NCBI GenBank assembly: GCA_002369175.1
Contig: DFES01000092.1
Coordinates: 1 to 10,885 of the forward strand
Direction: 5' to 3'
DNA length: 10,885 nt
Origin: Selenomonadaceae bacterium UBA3796
GTDB lineage: Bacteria > Bacillota > Negativicutes > Selenomonadales > Selenomonadaceae
Shown here: positions 1 to 7,459 of the stretch, one piece after another
Numbering within the stretch: the stretch's first letter is position 1
Layout: the number at the start of each line of letters is the position of its first letter
Translations under genes and position numbers: made by a program
The notes under the pieces: generated by a model
What the model saw: the letters and a program-made list of their open reading frames with translations, nothing else
What the model was told of the DNA's origin: nothing
Databases searched by the model: none

Positions 1-19
1 ATGTGAACGAGGTTTTACA

Positions 20-1255
20 CTAGCCATACGTCAGCAGCCCATCCTCCCCCACGGCGCATATATCTGTCATCGTGGAACCGGAACGATCGGAAGCATTTCG
101 ATGGATATAGAATCCTTCCGGATTCGTAAGGAAGAGCCACGCCTCCTGTTCCTCCTGGTCATCCTCCAGCGCACGGCGGAAGGTATAGGGAAGCGTTCCA
201 AGCAGACGAACGCTTTCATCCTTTATCTGAAAGGCGAAGATCCACCGCTCCTCATCCTCCAGAGCGCCTTCCACATACAGGTAGTTTTTTCCGTCGGCGC
301 TGTGCAGCAGGACGGGCTGGATATCCCTAAGGGCTGCGTCAAAGACGCTTTTCTTCCCGTTCACCTCAATGTACAGTTTCCTGCCGTCCCCGTAGATATG
401 GACGGCATCCTTTTTCTTGTTGTCCCGGAGAGATGTCTCCAGGGGAAGGTAGGACGGCGAGAATGGCTGGGCGTAGGCATCCGCTGTGGAGAGCCATGCG
501 GGATGGAAAAGCTTCGGCTCCTCCTTGAACAGAATCGTAACCGTAAGCACCCCTTCTGCATAGGATGCGATCTCATAAGGGTTGAAGTAGAAGGTCACGC
601 CTCTCGGATCCAGGGTCCAGTTCAATGTCCCTGCTGCAGCCCGCTCACGAAGCTCCTTTTCCAGATGCTCAAAAGAGTTTTCGGGATATTTCTTCCTGAG
701 CCGTTTCATAATGACTTTGGAGAGCTTTTTCCTATCGGCAAAAACATCCGAAAGGGCAATCCTCTCCCCGGTCTCCGTATTGAGATTCACCCCCTGATAT
801 CCATAATTTCCATGAACGCCGCCCGTATAGCTGTATTCGTACCGGAGCAAGCTGACCACCCGGCTGTCTGCACGGCGCATCAAGATATCACACTCATGAG
901 CAAAGGCACGGATATCCTCGGGAAATTCCGCATTCCGCTCCCTGGCCTTCTCCAAGAAGTCCTCCCGTGTTTCCTGAGCCCGTGCCCAATCCTCCCGGTT
1001 CATCCCGATGACCGCATCGAAAAGAGCAGGATAACGCGCCTGCAACTCCTCGTCCATCAGGAAAACAGCGAAGGTTTGGTGGAGCAGCTCCTGTTCCCCC
1101 GCCTCTGTTTCCTCCACATCATCCCTTTGGCAGATCTGTTTCGAAAATCCACCCACCGCTCTTGGTGCAGCGGCTTCCGCCTGCTCCAGGAGAGCCATGC
1201 TCAGCAATAAAGACACGGCACATAACAGATAACAGAAATTGTGTTTTTTTGGCAT
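20..1255 (-). CDS. Secreted DUF3298/RsiV-like domain protein
   Basis: Encodes 411 residues. I chose the ATG at 1255 because AAGGGGG lies 6 nt upstream; an ATG two codons earlier overlaps the spacer of that site, and longer versions would bury the signal peptide. Residues 1-29 form a signal peptide (basic MPKKH, hydrophobic 8-22, then AEAAA as likely cleavage site), so the protein is probably exported. The middle part carries hallmarks of DUF4163/DUF3298 proteins such as RsiV and PdaC: YEYSYTGGVHGNYGY at 139-153, the NLNTETGERIALSDVF stretch at 157-172, and FYFNPYEIASYAEG at 222-235. The last 150 residues (about 275-411) are not part of that domain; they are rich in short beta-strand-like stretches and aspartate, and I do not recognise them. 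No sigma factor gene lies beside it, so an anti-sigma role is not supported; a cell-envelope role is inference. It is divergent from the HTH gene. The stop is TAG at 20-22; no terminator is visible before the window edge. Confidence 0.85.
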   Translation of the reverse strand: MPKKHNFCYLLCAVSLLLSMALLEQAEAAAPRAVGGFSKQICQRDDVEETEAGEQELLHQTFAVFLMDEELQARYPALFDAVIGMNREDWARAQETREDFLEKARERNAEFPEDIRAFAHECDILMRRADSRVVSLLRYEYSYTGGVHGNYGYQGVNLNTETGERIALSDVFADRKKLSKVIMKRLRKKYPENSFEHLEKELRERAAAGTLNWTLDPRGVTFYFNPYEIASYAEGVLTVTILFKEEPKLFHPAWLSTADAYAQPFSPSYLPLETSLRDNKKKDAVHIYGDGRKLYIEVNGKKSVFDAALRDIQPVLLHSADGKNYLYVEGALEDEERWIFAFQIKDESVRLLGTLPYTFRRALEDDQEEQEAWLFLTNPEGFYIHRNASDRSGSTMTDICAVGEDGLLTYG

Positions 1256-1355
1256 ACACATCCCCCTTCCTGCAGAGAACCATTCCACTACGAATTTATT
1301 TCGTCCTCCTTGGAAGGAATCCTGCAAAAGTGGGAGAATACTTTAGGAAAGAACT

Positions 1356-1421
1356 GTGAACACCTATATTGATAAATATTTTTTGTCCATTGTGGCAATT
1401 CCTGGAGATGATGAAATTTGG
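1356..1421 (+). other. Probable displaced 5' end of the HTH gene (frameshifted)
   Basis: A GTG at 1356 has an AGGA ribosome site 7 nt upstream (1345-1348) and opens a frame reading MNTYIDKYFLSIVAIPGDDE followed by IW. The main HTH frame becomes open only at 1415, just after a TGA at 1412-1414. Adding one G to the GG at 1420-1421 would fuse the two frames as ...DDEIW-EARDHLLL... and give one protein of about 229 residues. The short stretch has good start signals and protein-like composition. The join is an inference; a sequencing error or a real one-base deletion would both explain it. Confidence 0.55.
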
Positions 1422-2041
1422 AAGCCCGTGACCACCTGCTGCTGCATGCAAATGATATCAATGCAGAAACCCGCCCCAAACTGGCAGATATGCTTTCCAT
1501 TGCAGAGGGTTCCGCCTATCTCCTCTCCACGGAGATCCTGTCCGCCGTTCCTGGGGATGAACGTCTTGTGGTTCTCATCATAAGCGGCGAAACCTGGGGA
1601 CTCATTGAGGACATTCCCGCAAGTCCCGATGGGGATACACCGGAAGACTACCGTACCATTATCCTGGATGAAATCGCCGTCGAGACCATGCGCGCTCTCA
1701 TTGCCCCGCCCGTCAAAAAGCGCAAGGAATCCACAGGACGCCCCCCGAAGTACTCCATTGACCAGGAAGGCACCGACATCTTCATCCAGCATGTCTATGA
1801 GGGGCAATCCATAAAATCCATCGCAAGGGAACACCACATGAGCCCCACCACGGTGCAGAAGCTCCTGAACAAGACGCGGCTCCAGGCTGCGGACAATTTC
1901 CTGAACGGCACATGGGCGCTCTCCAAGGAATCCCTGAACTGGGAGAAAAACCTCAAGATATTGGAATGGGCCATTGACCATTCCAACGGTGTCAAGCGGC
2001 AGCAGTATGAACAGCTGATGCTTAAACTTCTCACGGATTAG
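1418..2041 (+). CDS. Helix-turn-helix DNA-binding protein (start uncertain, likely frameshifted)
   Basis: As written, the longest open frame starts at a TTG (1418), 10 nt after GGAG (1404-1407), and gives 207 residues; the next ATG in frame is residue 25 and has no ribosome site. The true N-terminus probably lies at the GTG at 1356, in another frame. Residues 1-90 hold a conserved-looking acidic domain (AYLLSTEILSAVPGDERLVV, LISGETWGL, DYRTIILDEIAVETMRAL) of no family I can name. A basic linker with GRPPKY at about 107-112 leads to a resolvase-type helix-turn-helix at about 128-152 (SIKSIAREHHMSPTTVQKLL), similar to HTH_7/HTH_28 recognition regions of Hin-type recombinases. No recombinase catalytic domain is present, so a transcription factor is the best guess. 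The tail (about 160-207) is helical. The gene stands alone and ends 15 nt before a bidirectional terminator. Target and ligand are unknown. Confidence 0.75.
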   Translation: MEARDHLLLHANDINAETRPKLADMLSIAEGSAYLLSTEILSAVPGDERLVVLIISGETWGLIEDIPASPDGDTPEDYRTIILDEIAVETMRALIAPPVKKRKESTGRPPKYSIDQEGTDIFIQHVYEGQSIKSIAREHHMSPTTVQKLLNKTRLQAADNFLNGTWALSKESLNWEKNLKILEWAIDHSNGVKRQQYEQLMLKLLTD

Positions 2042-2050
2042 AGTTTGTTG

Positions 2051-2086
2051 AAAAAGCCCCGGAAGCTGACGCTTCCGGGGTTTTTT
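2051..2086. terminator. Bidirectional intrinsic terminator
   Basis: A perfect 10-bp stem CCCCGGAAGC (2057-2066) / GCTTCCGGGG (2071-2080) with a TGAC loop is followed by six T (2081-2086). On the other strand it is followed by five T after one C (complement of 2051-2055). It lies between the convergent HTH gene (ends 2041) and acyl-CoA ligase (stop at 2095) and can serve both. Confidence 0.92.
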
Positions 2087-2094
2087 CCCACATT

Positions 2095-3597
2095 TCATTT
2101 CTGTGTTTTCTTTGCCGCTTTTTCCTTATTGTAATTATCCGCCAGAATGCGCTTGGCAATCTTTCCGGTGGAAGTACGGGGAAGCTCCTCCATCTCATAG
2201 AATTCCCTTGGAATCTTGTAGAGAGCAAGGTTCTGCTGCAGAAATTTCTTGAGTTCCCTGACCTTGAAGTCCGTGACCCCATCCTGAAGGGCATAGAAGC
2301 AAACACCGGCCTGGCCGCGAAGCTTGTCCTCCACGCCCACCACGGCAGCCTCGTAAATGCCTGGATATTGGTAGATAAGCTCCTCCACCTCTCGGGGATA
2401 AATATTTTCTCCCATGCTGATGATCATATCCTTGAGGCGATCCACAATAAAGATATAGCCATCCTCATCGGCACGCGCCACATCCCCCGTATGGAGCCAT
2501 CCGCCCCTGAGAGCCTCCTCCGTGGCATCGGGAAGGTTCCAGTAGCCCAGCATGACATTGGGGCCCTTGATGATAAGCTCGCCGGCCTCTCCCAAATGCA
2601 CATTGTTGCCCTCCGAATCCACAAGACGCCACTGGATGCCGGGAATCACGGGACCGATCGAGCCGATTTTCTCCTTGCCCGCCGGATTCATGGTGACCAC
2701 GGGACTTGCCTCGGAAAGGCCATAACCCTCGCAGATCGAGACACCGAACTTCGCAATGAAATCCTCTTCGATCTTGAGGGGGAGCGTCGTGCCGCCGCTG
2801 ACAACGAGACGCAGCGTCTTCATGTCTTCCGGCGTTGCCAATTTCGTCAACAGGCTGCAGATGGAAGGAACAACATAGAGATCCGTAACCTTCTCCCTGC
2901 GGATCGTCTCAATGGTCTCCTTTGGGGTGAAAGCGTCAAGAATCACCACGGACGCCCCGGAATAGAAAGGATAGAGAACGGAGCAGGTCCAGCCGAAGCA
3001 GTGATACATGGGAAGAACGCAAAGAACGACATGTTCCCTCTTGCAGCCCATCCAGGTCATCTGCTCCGCATTGCTCACAAGGTTGCGATGGGAAAGCACA
3101 GCGCCCTTGGGAAGCCCGGTAGTGCCGGAAGTGTATATGATGACAGCCGCACTGTTCTCCTCGAAATCATGGGGAAGCGCAGGCGCCGCAGGAAGAGAGG
3201 GATCCTCCTTCATGAAGGACAGGATATCGTGCTGGACAATCTTCGTATCGCAACCGAAAAATGCCAGCGAATGTTCAAGGTGCAGCGGCTCATAGGTCAG
3301 AATGTGCTGTATTCCTGCATCTTTGATGATATAGCCGATCTCACGGCTCTTGAGCTGGAAGTTGATAGGAACGGCAATGGCTCCCAGAGCCACGATACCC
3401 ATATAGGCGAAGACAAACTCTGCACTGTTGCGGGAAAAAAGCCCCACACGGTCGCCAAGGCGGACGCCCTCTCGATACAGGCGATTGCGGCAAATCTTGA
3501 TTTTTGCGGCAAACTCATCATAGGTGAAGCGACGACCATGATCCACGATGGCAATCTCATTGGGACGGCCCTTGCGGGTAAGCTCATGCAAAAACAT
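2095..3597 (-). CDS. AMP-forming long-chain fatty acid--CoA ligase
   Basis: Encodes 500 residues from the ATG at 3597, where AGG of GGAAAGG lies 8 nt upstream; a GTG three codons earlier (3606) is possible but sits almost on top of the ribosome site. It belongs to the ANL adenylate-forming superfamily, which converts a carboxylic acid, ATP and CoA to acyl-CoA, AMP and PPi. All core motifs are present: phosphate-binding loop YTSGTTGLPKGA (about 155-166), YHCFGWT (198-204), GYGLSEASPVV (291-301), TGDVARADEDGYIFIVDRLKD (about 370-390), and the C-terminal catalytic lysine in PRTSTGKIAKR (lysine about 479). There is no signal peptide and the protein should be cytosolic. Length and motifs fit medium/long-chain fatty acyl-CoA synthetases of the FadD/LcfB type, but the acid specificity cannot be read from sequence. 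It has its own promoter immediately downstream of the PHP gene terminator, so it is likely monocistronic. Confidence 0.93.
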   Translation of the reverse strand: MFLHELTRKGRPNEIAIVDHGRRFTYDEFAAKIKICRNRLYREGVRLGDRVGLFSRNSAEFVFAYMGIVALGAIAVPINFQLKSREIGYIIKDAGIQHILTYEPLHLEHSLAFFGCDTKIVQHDILSFMKEDPSLPAAPALPHDFEENSAAVIIYTSGTTGLPKGAVLSHRNLVSNAEQMTWMGCKREHVVLCVLPMYHCFGWTCSVLYPFYSGASVVILDAFTPKETIETIRREKVTDLYVVPSICSLLTKLATPEDMKTLRLVVSGGTTLPLKIEEDFIAKFGVSICEGYGLSEASPVVTMNPAGKEKIGSIGPVIPGIQWRLVDSEGNNVHLGEAGELIIKGPNVMLGYWNLPDATEEALRGGWLHTGDVARADEDGYIFIVDRLKDMIISMGENIYPREVEELIYQYPGIYEAAVVGVEDKLRGQAGVCFYALQDGVTDFKVRELKKFLQQNLALYKIPREFYEMEELPRTSTGKIAKRILADNYNKEKAAKKTQK

Positions 3598-3622
3598 CTT
3601 ATGCACCTTTCCTTCCGATTCA

Positions 3623-3632
3623 ATTGATCAAT
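3623..3632. promoter_or_regulatory. Palindrome at the acyl-CoA ligase transcript start (possible operator)
   Basis: ATTGATCAAT is a perfect 10-bp palindrome lying just downstream of the predicted start site (about 3635) of the ligase promoter. Its position suits a repressor site, but a 10-bp AT-rich palindrome can occur by chance and no regulator is identified. Confidence 0.3.
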
Positions 3633-3641
3633 CTTCCTTAA

Positions 3642-3670
3642 ATTCTATATGAGACAGAGTGGAATGTCAA
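3642..3670 (-). promoter_or_regulatory. Promoter of the acyl-CoA ligase gene
   Basis: On the minus strand a perfect -35 TTGACA (3670-3665), a 17-bp spacer and a -10 TAGAAT (3647-3642, 5 of 6 match) form a housekeeping sigma-70-type promoter. The start near 3635 gives a leader of about 38 nt. The -35 box touches the end of the T-rich tail of the upstream PHP terminator. Confidence 0.8.
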
Positions 3671-3708
3671 AGAAAAAATAAAAGCCGCCCCATCGCCAAA
3701 GGGCGGCT
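3671..3708 (-). terminator. Intrinsic terminator of the PHP phosphatase gene
   Basis: On the minus strand an 8-bp stem AGCCGCCC (3708-3701) / GGGCGGCT (3690-3683) with a 10-nt loop is followed by TTTATTTTTTC. It starts 16 nt after the PHP stop codon. Confidence 0.88.
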
Positions 3709-3724
3709 CCCAAGGAATTCGCAC

Positions 3725-4438
3725 TCATCTTTTTCCGATGAAATCCAGAAAGGCAGAGACATCACGATTGATGACCAGCTCCTCCGGAAAATCCGCCCGG
3801 GCGAGAACTTCCATGGAGCAGGCATGATTCCCCACATCCAGGTCGATATGAGCATCACTTCCCATGATGACAGCCGTTCCATGCTCCCTGCAGGCGGCCA
3901 GGAGCTCCATGGCCTTTTCCTCGGAGCCCTTCCGGCTTCCGTTGGGCACATAGGAACTGTTGTTGACTTCCAGCAGGACATGGTTCTCCCTGGCTGCTTT
4001 GGCAAGTTCCCCGAAATCCACCGGATACTGCGGATTGTCCGGATGTCCGATGATCTTGACATGGGGATTCCGCATGGCTCCGATGATGGCGCGGGTATTC
4101 TCCTCTTTGTTCCCGGGCCGTATACAGATATCATGGAGGCTTGCGATGGCATAGTCCAGCCTTTGCAGCACTTCCTCCCGAAGATCGGTGCTGCCGCTGA
4201 AATCCAGGATATTAAGCTCCACTCCCATGAGAACCTCAATACCGAAATCCTTGTTCCGTATGACCTTGAAATTTCGGAAATACATCTCGTGGATCGCCCC
4301 GGGAAGCGCAGGGCCATGGTCAGCAATTCCCACAAGGGCAAGCCCCTTCTCCTTCCCCGCCTCGACACACTCCCGAAACGTGCTGTATGCGTGAATACTG
4401 GCGATGGTATGGATATGTACATCCAAGAAATCTTTCAT
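3725..4438 (-). CDS. PHP-domain metallophosphatase (YcdX-like)
   Basis: Encodes 237 residues from the ATG at 4438, chosen because GGGAGG lies 7 nt upstream and the protein then opens with MKDFLDVHIHT, the usual start of the family; a further upstream ATG would add 13 unrelated residues. The PHP fold binds a trinuclear metal centre and hydrolyses phosphoesters. The whole ligand set of YcdX-type proteins is visible: H8, H10, H16, H41 (ADHG), E74 (GVELNI), H102 (SLHD), H132 (GHPDNP), D195 and H197 (GSDAH). The length is close to E. coli YcdX (about 245). There is no signal peptide, so it should be cytosolic. The physiological substrate is not known from sequence; histidinol-phosphatase (HisK/HisJ) is an alternative, but there are no his genes nearby. 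It is transcribed alone from a clear promoter and ends at its own terminator. Confidence 0.9.
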   Translation of the reverse strand: MKDFLDVHIHTIASIHAYSTFRECVEAGKEKGLALVGIADHGPALPGAIHEMYFRNFKVIRNKDFGIEVLMGVELNILDFSGSTDLREEVLQRLDYAIASLHDICIRPGNKEENTRAIIGAMRNPHVKIIGHPDNPQYPVDFGELAKAARENHVLLEVNNSSYVPNGSRKGSEEKAMELLAACREHGTAVIMGSDAHIDLDVGNHACSMEVLARADFPEELVINRDVSAFLDFIGKR

Positions 4439-4502
4439 GTTCAGGCCTCCCTCAATCTCACGCGTCTGCCTCATCATGGCAAATGCGCGGTCTTCAAAGG
4501 GA

Positions 4503-4530
4503 AGTATAGCAGATAGGATTGCCCTGTCAA
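4503..4530 (-). promoter_or_regulatory. Promoter of the PHP phosphatase gene
   Basis: The minus strand shows -35 TTGACA (4530-4525), a 16-bp spacer and -10 TATACT (4508-4503) preceded by TGC, an extended -10. The predicted start near 4496 leaves a leader of about 58 nt. Confidence 0.82.
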
Positions 4531-4700
4531 GATGGATTTCTCGATTCTGACTTTTTGTCTTTTAGTTTGCAAAAGGAATCGGCAAGAAAACTGTCATTTT
4601 GATCTATTATACTGCTTTATTTTAAAAGCAATGGATATATCTTGCATTATATTGCACTTAAATGTGGTTTCATGCTACAATGAAAGCGGAGGTGTCGTCG

Positions 4701-5921
4701 ATGGAGCGCAAAGAATACCGGGAAAGATTGAAGGAATTGAGCCGGCGGAGGGGCATCAAGGTGCTTGCGGGCATGCGGCGAAGCGGAAAATCAGCGCTTC
4801 TCTCCATGTTTGCGGAGGATCTCCATGCGGAGGGCGTCCCCCCGGAACATATCATCGCCATTGACTTCGACGAGCTGCACTATGAAGACACATTGGACTA
4901 TGCGGCTCTGCACAGCTATATTGAAGGGCACCTCCAACAGGGAGAAAACATCTACCTCTTCCTCGATGAGCTCGCAAATGCCGAAGACTTCGAGAAAATC
5001 GTAGGCAGTCTCTACCTCAACCGCCGTCTGGATATCTACCTTGCCACCTCCCATGCGGGTCTGCTGCAACGGGAACTCGCAACGGTTCTCTCCGGCGGCT
5101 ATGGAGAGCTTCCCGTGCTTCCCCTGTCCTTTTCGGAATACCTGGAAGAAGAGAAAAACCGCATCGAAGAGGACGCACAGGAACCAAAGGAACTTCTCGC
5201 CTCCTGCATGGATTACATCCAGCAAAGCGGCCTCCCCGGCGCCTTTTGTCTCTCGGGCGAAGAAAATGCCCGTCTGCGCAGGGAATATCTGGAAGGCTGT
5301 CTCTCCTCCCTCCTGCTCTGGGAGGTTGCCGCCCGCTGGCAGTTTCGCGACGCCTGCCTTTTGAAATCCCTGCTCTGCTTTCTCTACGGACACCTTGGAG
5401 CCGCCCTGTCCCCGGCGAAAATCGCTGCCCTCATGAAGGAAAAGGGAAAGATCAAACGTCTCAGCGCCCACACGGTAAGCGATTACCTCCAGGCTCTTGC
5501 GGAGGCCTTTCTAATCTACCGGGTTCCCCGTTTTGATGTTCATAACTCCAGAATCCTCCAGTCCACGGAAAAGCACTATGCTGTGGACTTGGGGTTCTCT
5601 GAGCTGCTCCTCGGAAAAAAAGAACTGACGGAGGGCATGATGGAAAACCTGGTATATCTTGAACTGCGCCGCCGCGGCTTCCAGGTCTATATCGGGCGGG
5701 TGGGGACAAGGGAGATTTCCTTCGTTGCCATAAAAAAAGACCCCGTATATATCCAGATTACCTCCAGCCGATTGCTGGCTCGGAAACTGCACCCTCTGCA
5801 GCAAATACGCGATCAATATCCCAAATACGTCCTCACCCTGGAGAACGATGAAAAGACGAACTACCAGGGAATCCATATCATGAGTGTCATGGATTTTCTT
5901 TTGAAAAAGGAAATCACTTAA
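4701..5921 (+). CDS. AAA_14/DUF4143-type ATPase
   Basis: Encodes 406 residues from the ATG at 4701, where GGAGG (4688-4692) lies 8 nt upstream; two earlier ATGs (4662, 4680) have no ribosome site. The N-terminal ATPase domain shows Walker A GMRRSGKS (24-31), Walker B YLFLDEL (85-91) followed by ANAEDFEKIV, and the family stretch LLQRELATVLSGGYGELPVLPLSFSEYL, broken here at position 140 (about 121-148). A middle helical/winged-helix region (about 225-300) and a C-terminal DUF4143 domain follow (ENLVYLELRRRGFQVYIGRVG, then EISFVA and VYIQIT). In many relatives the C-terminal motif reads E-[IV]-D-F-V; here the aspartate is serine (S340), which would disable any PD-(D/E)XK-like nuclease centre. 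Such orphan ATPases are common in anaerobes and have no agreed function. I see no clear -35/-10 pair upstream; a TGCTACAAT at 4673-4681 lies too close to the ribosome site. The gene is convergent with the malic enzyme. Confidence 0.88.
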   Translation: MERKEYRERLKELSRRRGIKVLAGMRRSGKSALLSMFAEDLHAEGVPPEHIIAIDFDELHYEDTLDYAALHSYIEGHLQQGENIYLFLDELANAEDFEKIVGSLYLNRRLDIYLATSHAGLLQRELATVLSGGYGELPVLPLSFSEYLEEEKNRIEEDAQEPKELLASCMDYIQQSGLPGAFCLSGEENARLRREYLEGCLSSLLLWEVAARWQFRDACLLKSLLCFLYGHLGAALSPAKIAALMKEKGKIKRLSAHTVSDYLQALAEAFLIYRVPRFDVHNSRILQSTEKHYAVDLGFSELLLGKKELTEGMMENLVYLELRRRGFQVYIGRVGTREISFVAIKKDPVYIQITSSRLLARKLHPLQQIRDQYPKYVLTLENDEKTNYQGIHIMSVMDFLLKKEIT

Positions 5922-5929
5922 GGAGCGAT

Positions 5930-5981
5930 AAAAAAAAGAGAAAGCCTTCCGTATGGCCGCACCCGGCCGGAAAGCTTTCTC
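5930..5981 (-). terminator. Intrinsic terminator of the malic enzyme gene
   Basis: The arms 5938-5951 and 5968-5981 form a 14-bp stem around a 16-nt loop, followed on the minus strand by eight T (complement of 5930-5937). The one irregular position (5946/5973) is a C-A mismatch in plus-strand RNA but a G-U pair in minus-strand RNA, and only the minus direction has a T tract. It therefore serves the malic enzyme mainly; termination of the convergent ATPase gene by this hairpin would be weak. Confidence 0.85.
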
Positions 5982-6029
5982 CATTTCGTTCGATTCGATT
6001 CTCAACAGTACCTTCTTCAACCGCACAGA

Positions 6030-7292
6030 TTACGCGATCTTCAGTGCCTTCTGGCGGCGCATCTCCTTGATGAGGGACTTCGTGTGTTTCTCCACATCCT
6101 CCGGACGGATATCCGTGCGGCGGGCTACACCAGTCTCAATGGCTGCTTTGGCAACGGCCTTGGCAACGGCAGGTGCTACCCTCGGATCGAAGGGACTCGT
6201 GATGACATGCTCCTCATCCAGTTCCTTCCGAGTGATCAAGCTGGCAATGGCATGCGCCGCAGCAATCTTCATCTCCTCGTTGATATCCGTTGCGCGTACA
6301 TCCAGAGCGCCGCGGAAGATGCCGGGGAAGGCAAGGAGATTGTTGACCTGGTTGGGGAAATCAGAGCGTCCCGTGCAAATCACGCGGGCACCGGCCTCTT
6401 TGGCAAGCTCCGGCATGATTTCCGGCGTGGGATTCGCCATGGCCATGATGACAGCATCTTTGTTCATGGAGCGTACCATATCCGGAGTCAAGCAACCTGC
6501 AACGGAAACGCCCACAAACACATCCGCGCCTTTGAGAACATCGGCCAGCGTACCCTGCTGATGGCCGCGGTTCGTAATCTCGGCAATGGAATCCTTGTAG
6601 GGGTTCATTCCCTCGGGGCGGCCCTCGTAGATGGCTCCCTTGGAATCACAGAGGATGACATCCTTGGCATGCATGCTGAAAAGCAAGCGGGTAATGGCCT
6701 GACCTGCAGCACCTGCGCCATTGACGACAAACTTGGCGTTCTCGAAGCTCTTGCCGATGAGACGGAACGCGTTGATGAGAGCGGAAACAACAACAATGGC
6801 AGTTCCGTGCTGGTCATCGTGGAACACGGGAATATCCAGTTTCTCTCTCAATGCATTCTCAATGTCGAAGCACTCCGGAGCCTTGATATCCTCAAGATTG
6901 ATACCGCCAAAGGTAGGCGACATGAGCTCCACCGTACGGATGATCTCATCCACGTTCTTCGTGTTAAGGCAGATGGGAACGCTGTCCACACCGGCAAATC
7001 CCTTGAACAGAATGGCCTTGCCCTCCATGACAGGAAGGCCGGCGCCGGCGCCGATGTTGCCGAGACCAAGAACAGCCGTGCCGTTGGTCACAACAGCCAC
7101 CATATTGCCCTTCGTCGTGTAGTCATAAATCGTCTCCGGCTTTTTCTCGATTTCCAAACAGGGTGCTGCAACTCCCGGCGTATAAGCCAAGGTGAGATCT
7201 TCTGCCGAATCGAGAGGAACCGTATTTACAATGGCATACTTGCCACGGTACTGCTTATGCAGTGCGAGTGCTTTCTTATCAGTTGTATTCAT
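6030..7292 (-). CDS. Malic enzyme (oxaloacetate-decarboxylating malate dehydrogenase)
   Basis: Encodes 420 residues from the ATG at 7292, with GGGAG 6 nt upstream. It catalyses oxidative decarboxylation of malate to pyruvate and CO2 with reduction of NAD(P). The short bacterial form (about 410-430 residues, without the phosphotransacetylase-like tail of MaeB) is complete. Visible motifs: catalytic Tyr37 in AYTPGVA, GTAVLGLGNIGAGAGLPVME (71-90) followed by catalytic Lys92, metal ligands Glu134-Asp135 in INLEDIKAPE, the FHDDQHGTA metal/substrate motif (157-165), Rossmann loop NGAGAAG (191-197), and ANPTPEIMP (286-294) with GRSDFPNQVNN (308-318). An aspartate (D216) follows the second Rossmann strand, followed by S-K, so the NAD versus NADP preference cannot be decided by eye. 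In an anaerobe it may link malate to pyruvate and supply NADPH; that is inference. It is monocistronic, with a leader of about 180 nt and a dyad operator at its promoter. Confidence 0.96.
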   Translation of the reverse strand: MNTTDKKALALHKQYRGKYAIVNTVPLDSAEDLTLAYTPGVAAPCLEIEKKPETIYDYTTKGNMVAVVTNGTAVLGLGNIGAGAGLPVMEGKAILFKGFAGVDSVPICLNTKNVDEIIRTVELMSPTFGGINLEDIKAPECFDIENALREKLDIPVFHDDQHGTAIVVVSALINAFRLIGKSFENAKFVVNGAGAAGQAITRLLFSMHAKDVILCDSKGAIYEGRPEGMNPYKDSIAEITNRGHQQGTLADVLKGADVFVGVSVAGCLTPDMVRSMNKDAVIMAMANPTPEIMPELAKEAGARVICTGRSDFPNQVNNLLAFPGIFRGALDVRATDINEEMKIAAAHAIASLITRKELDEEHVITSPFDPRVAPAVAKAVAKAAIETGVARRTDIRPEDVEKHTKSLIKEMRRQKALKIA

Positions 7293-7416
7293 AGGTATCT
7301 CCCTTTCTTTTCTTGGTTGCAGCAGCAGAGTGCTCGCTGCTCTTTTCTGTTTCGTCTTGCTTTTACTTTGGGAAGGGGGAAATGATATGAAATAATATGC
7401 ACTGAGAGGATATAAA

Positions 7417-7423
7417 TGTTACA
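7417..7423. promoter_or_regulatory. Third TGTTACA half-site in the malic enzyme leader
   Basis: An additional exact copy of the operator arm TGTTACA lies 58 bp from the matching arm at 7475, inside the predicted leader. A distant auxiliary site for the same regulator is possible; a single 7-mer in AT-rich DNA may also be chance. Confidence 0.3.
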
Positions 7424-7459
7424 GTTCTTTTTAAAATCATCCCGAAAATCGCAAAATAG

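Noticed and set aside
101..1210. Long plus-strand open frame of 369 codons
   Set aside because: It is the antisense shadow of the DUF3298 gene, which has a signal peptide, ribosome site and recognisable domain.
1413..1421. AAATTTG as a programmed -1 slippery heptamer
   Set aside because: It matches X-XXY-YYZ only in the frame that has a TGA at 1412-1414, not in the frame entered from the GTG at 1356.
1408..1431. Seven-codon frame ATGATGAAA...TGA overlapping the HTH start
   Set aside because: Too short to support as a leader peptide; the frameshift explanation accounts for the region better.
2368..3627. Plus-strand open frame of 419 codons opposite the acyl-CoA ligase
   Set aside because: The ligase on the other strand has every motif of its family; the opposite frame has no recognisable domain.
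3659..4516. Plus-strand open frame of 285 codons
   Set aside because: Shadow of the PHP phosphatase; it also runs through that gene's terminator and promoter.
5984..6003. Short TTCGA-type repeat after the malic enzyme stop
   Set aside because: Only about four imperfect 5-bp units; too short to interpret.
6084..7385. Plus-strand open frame of 433 codons opposite the malic enzyme
   Set aside because: Antisense shadow of a fully conserved enzyme gene.
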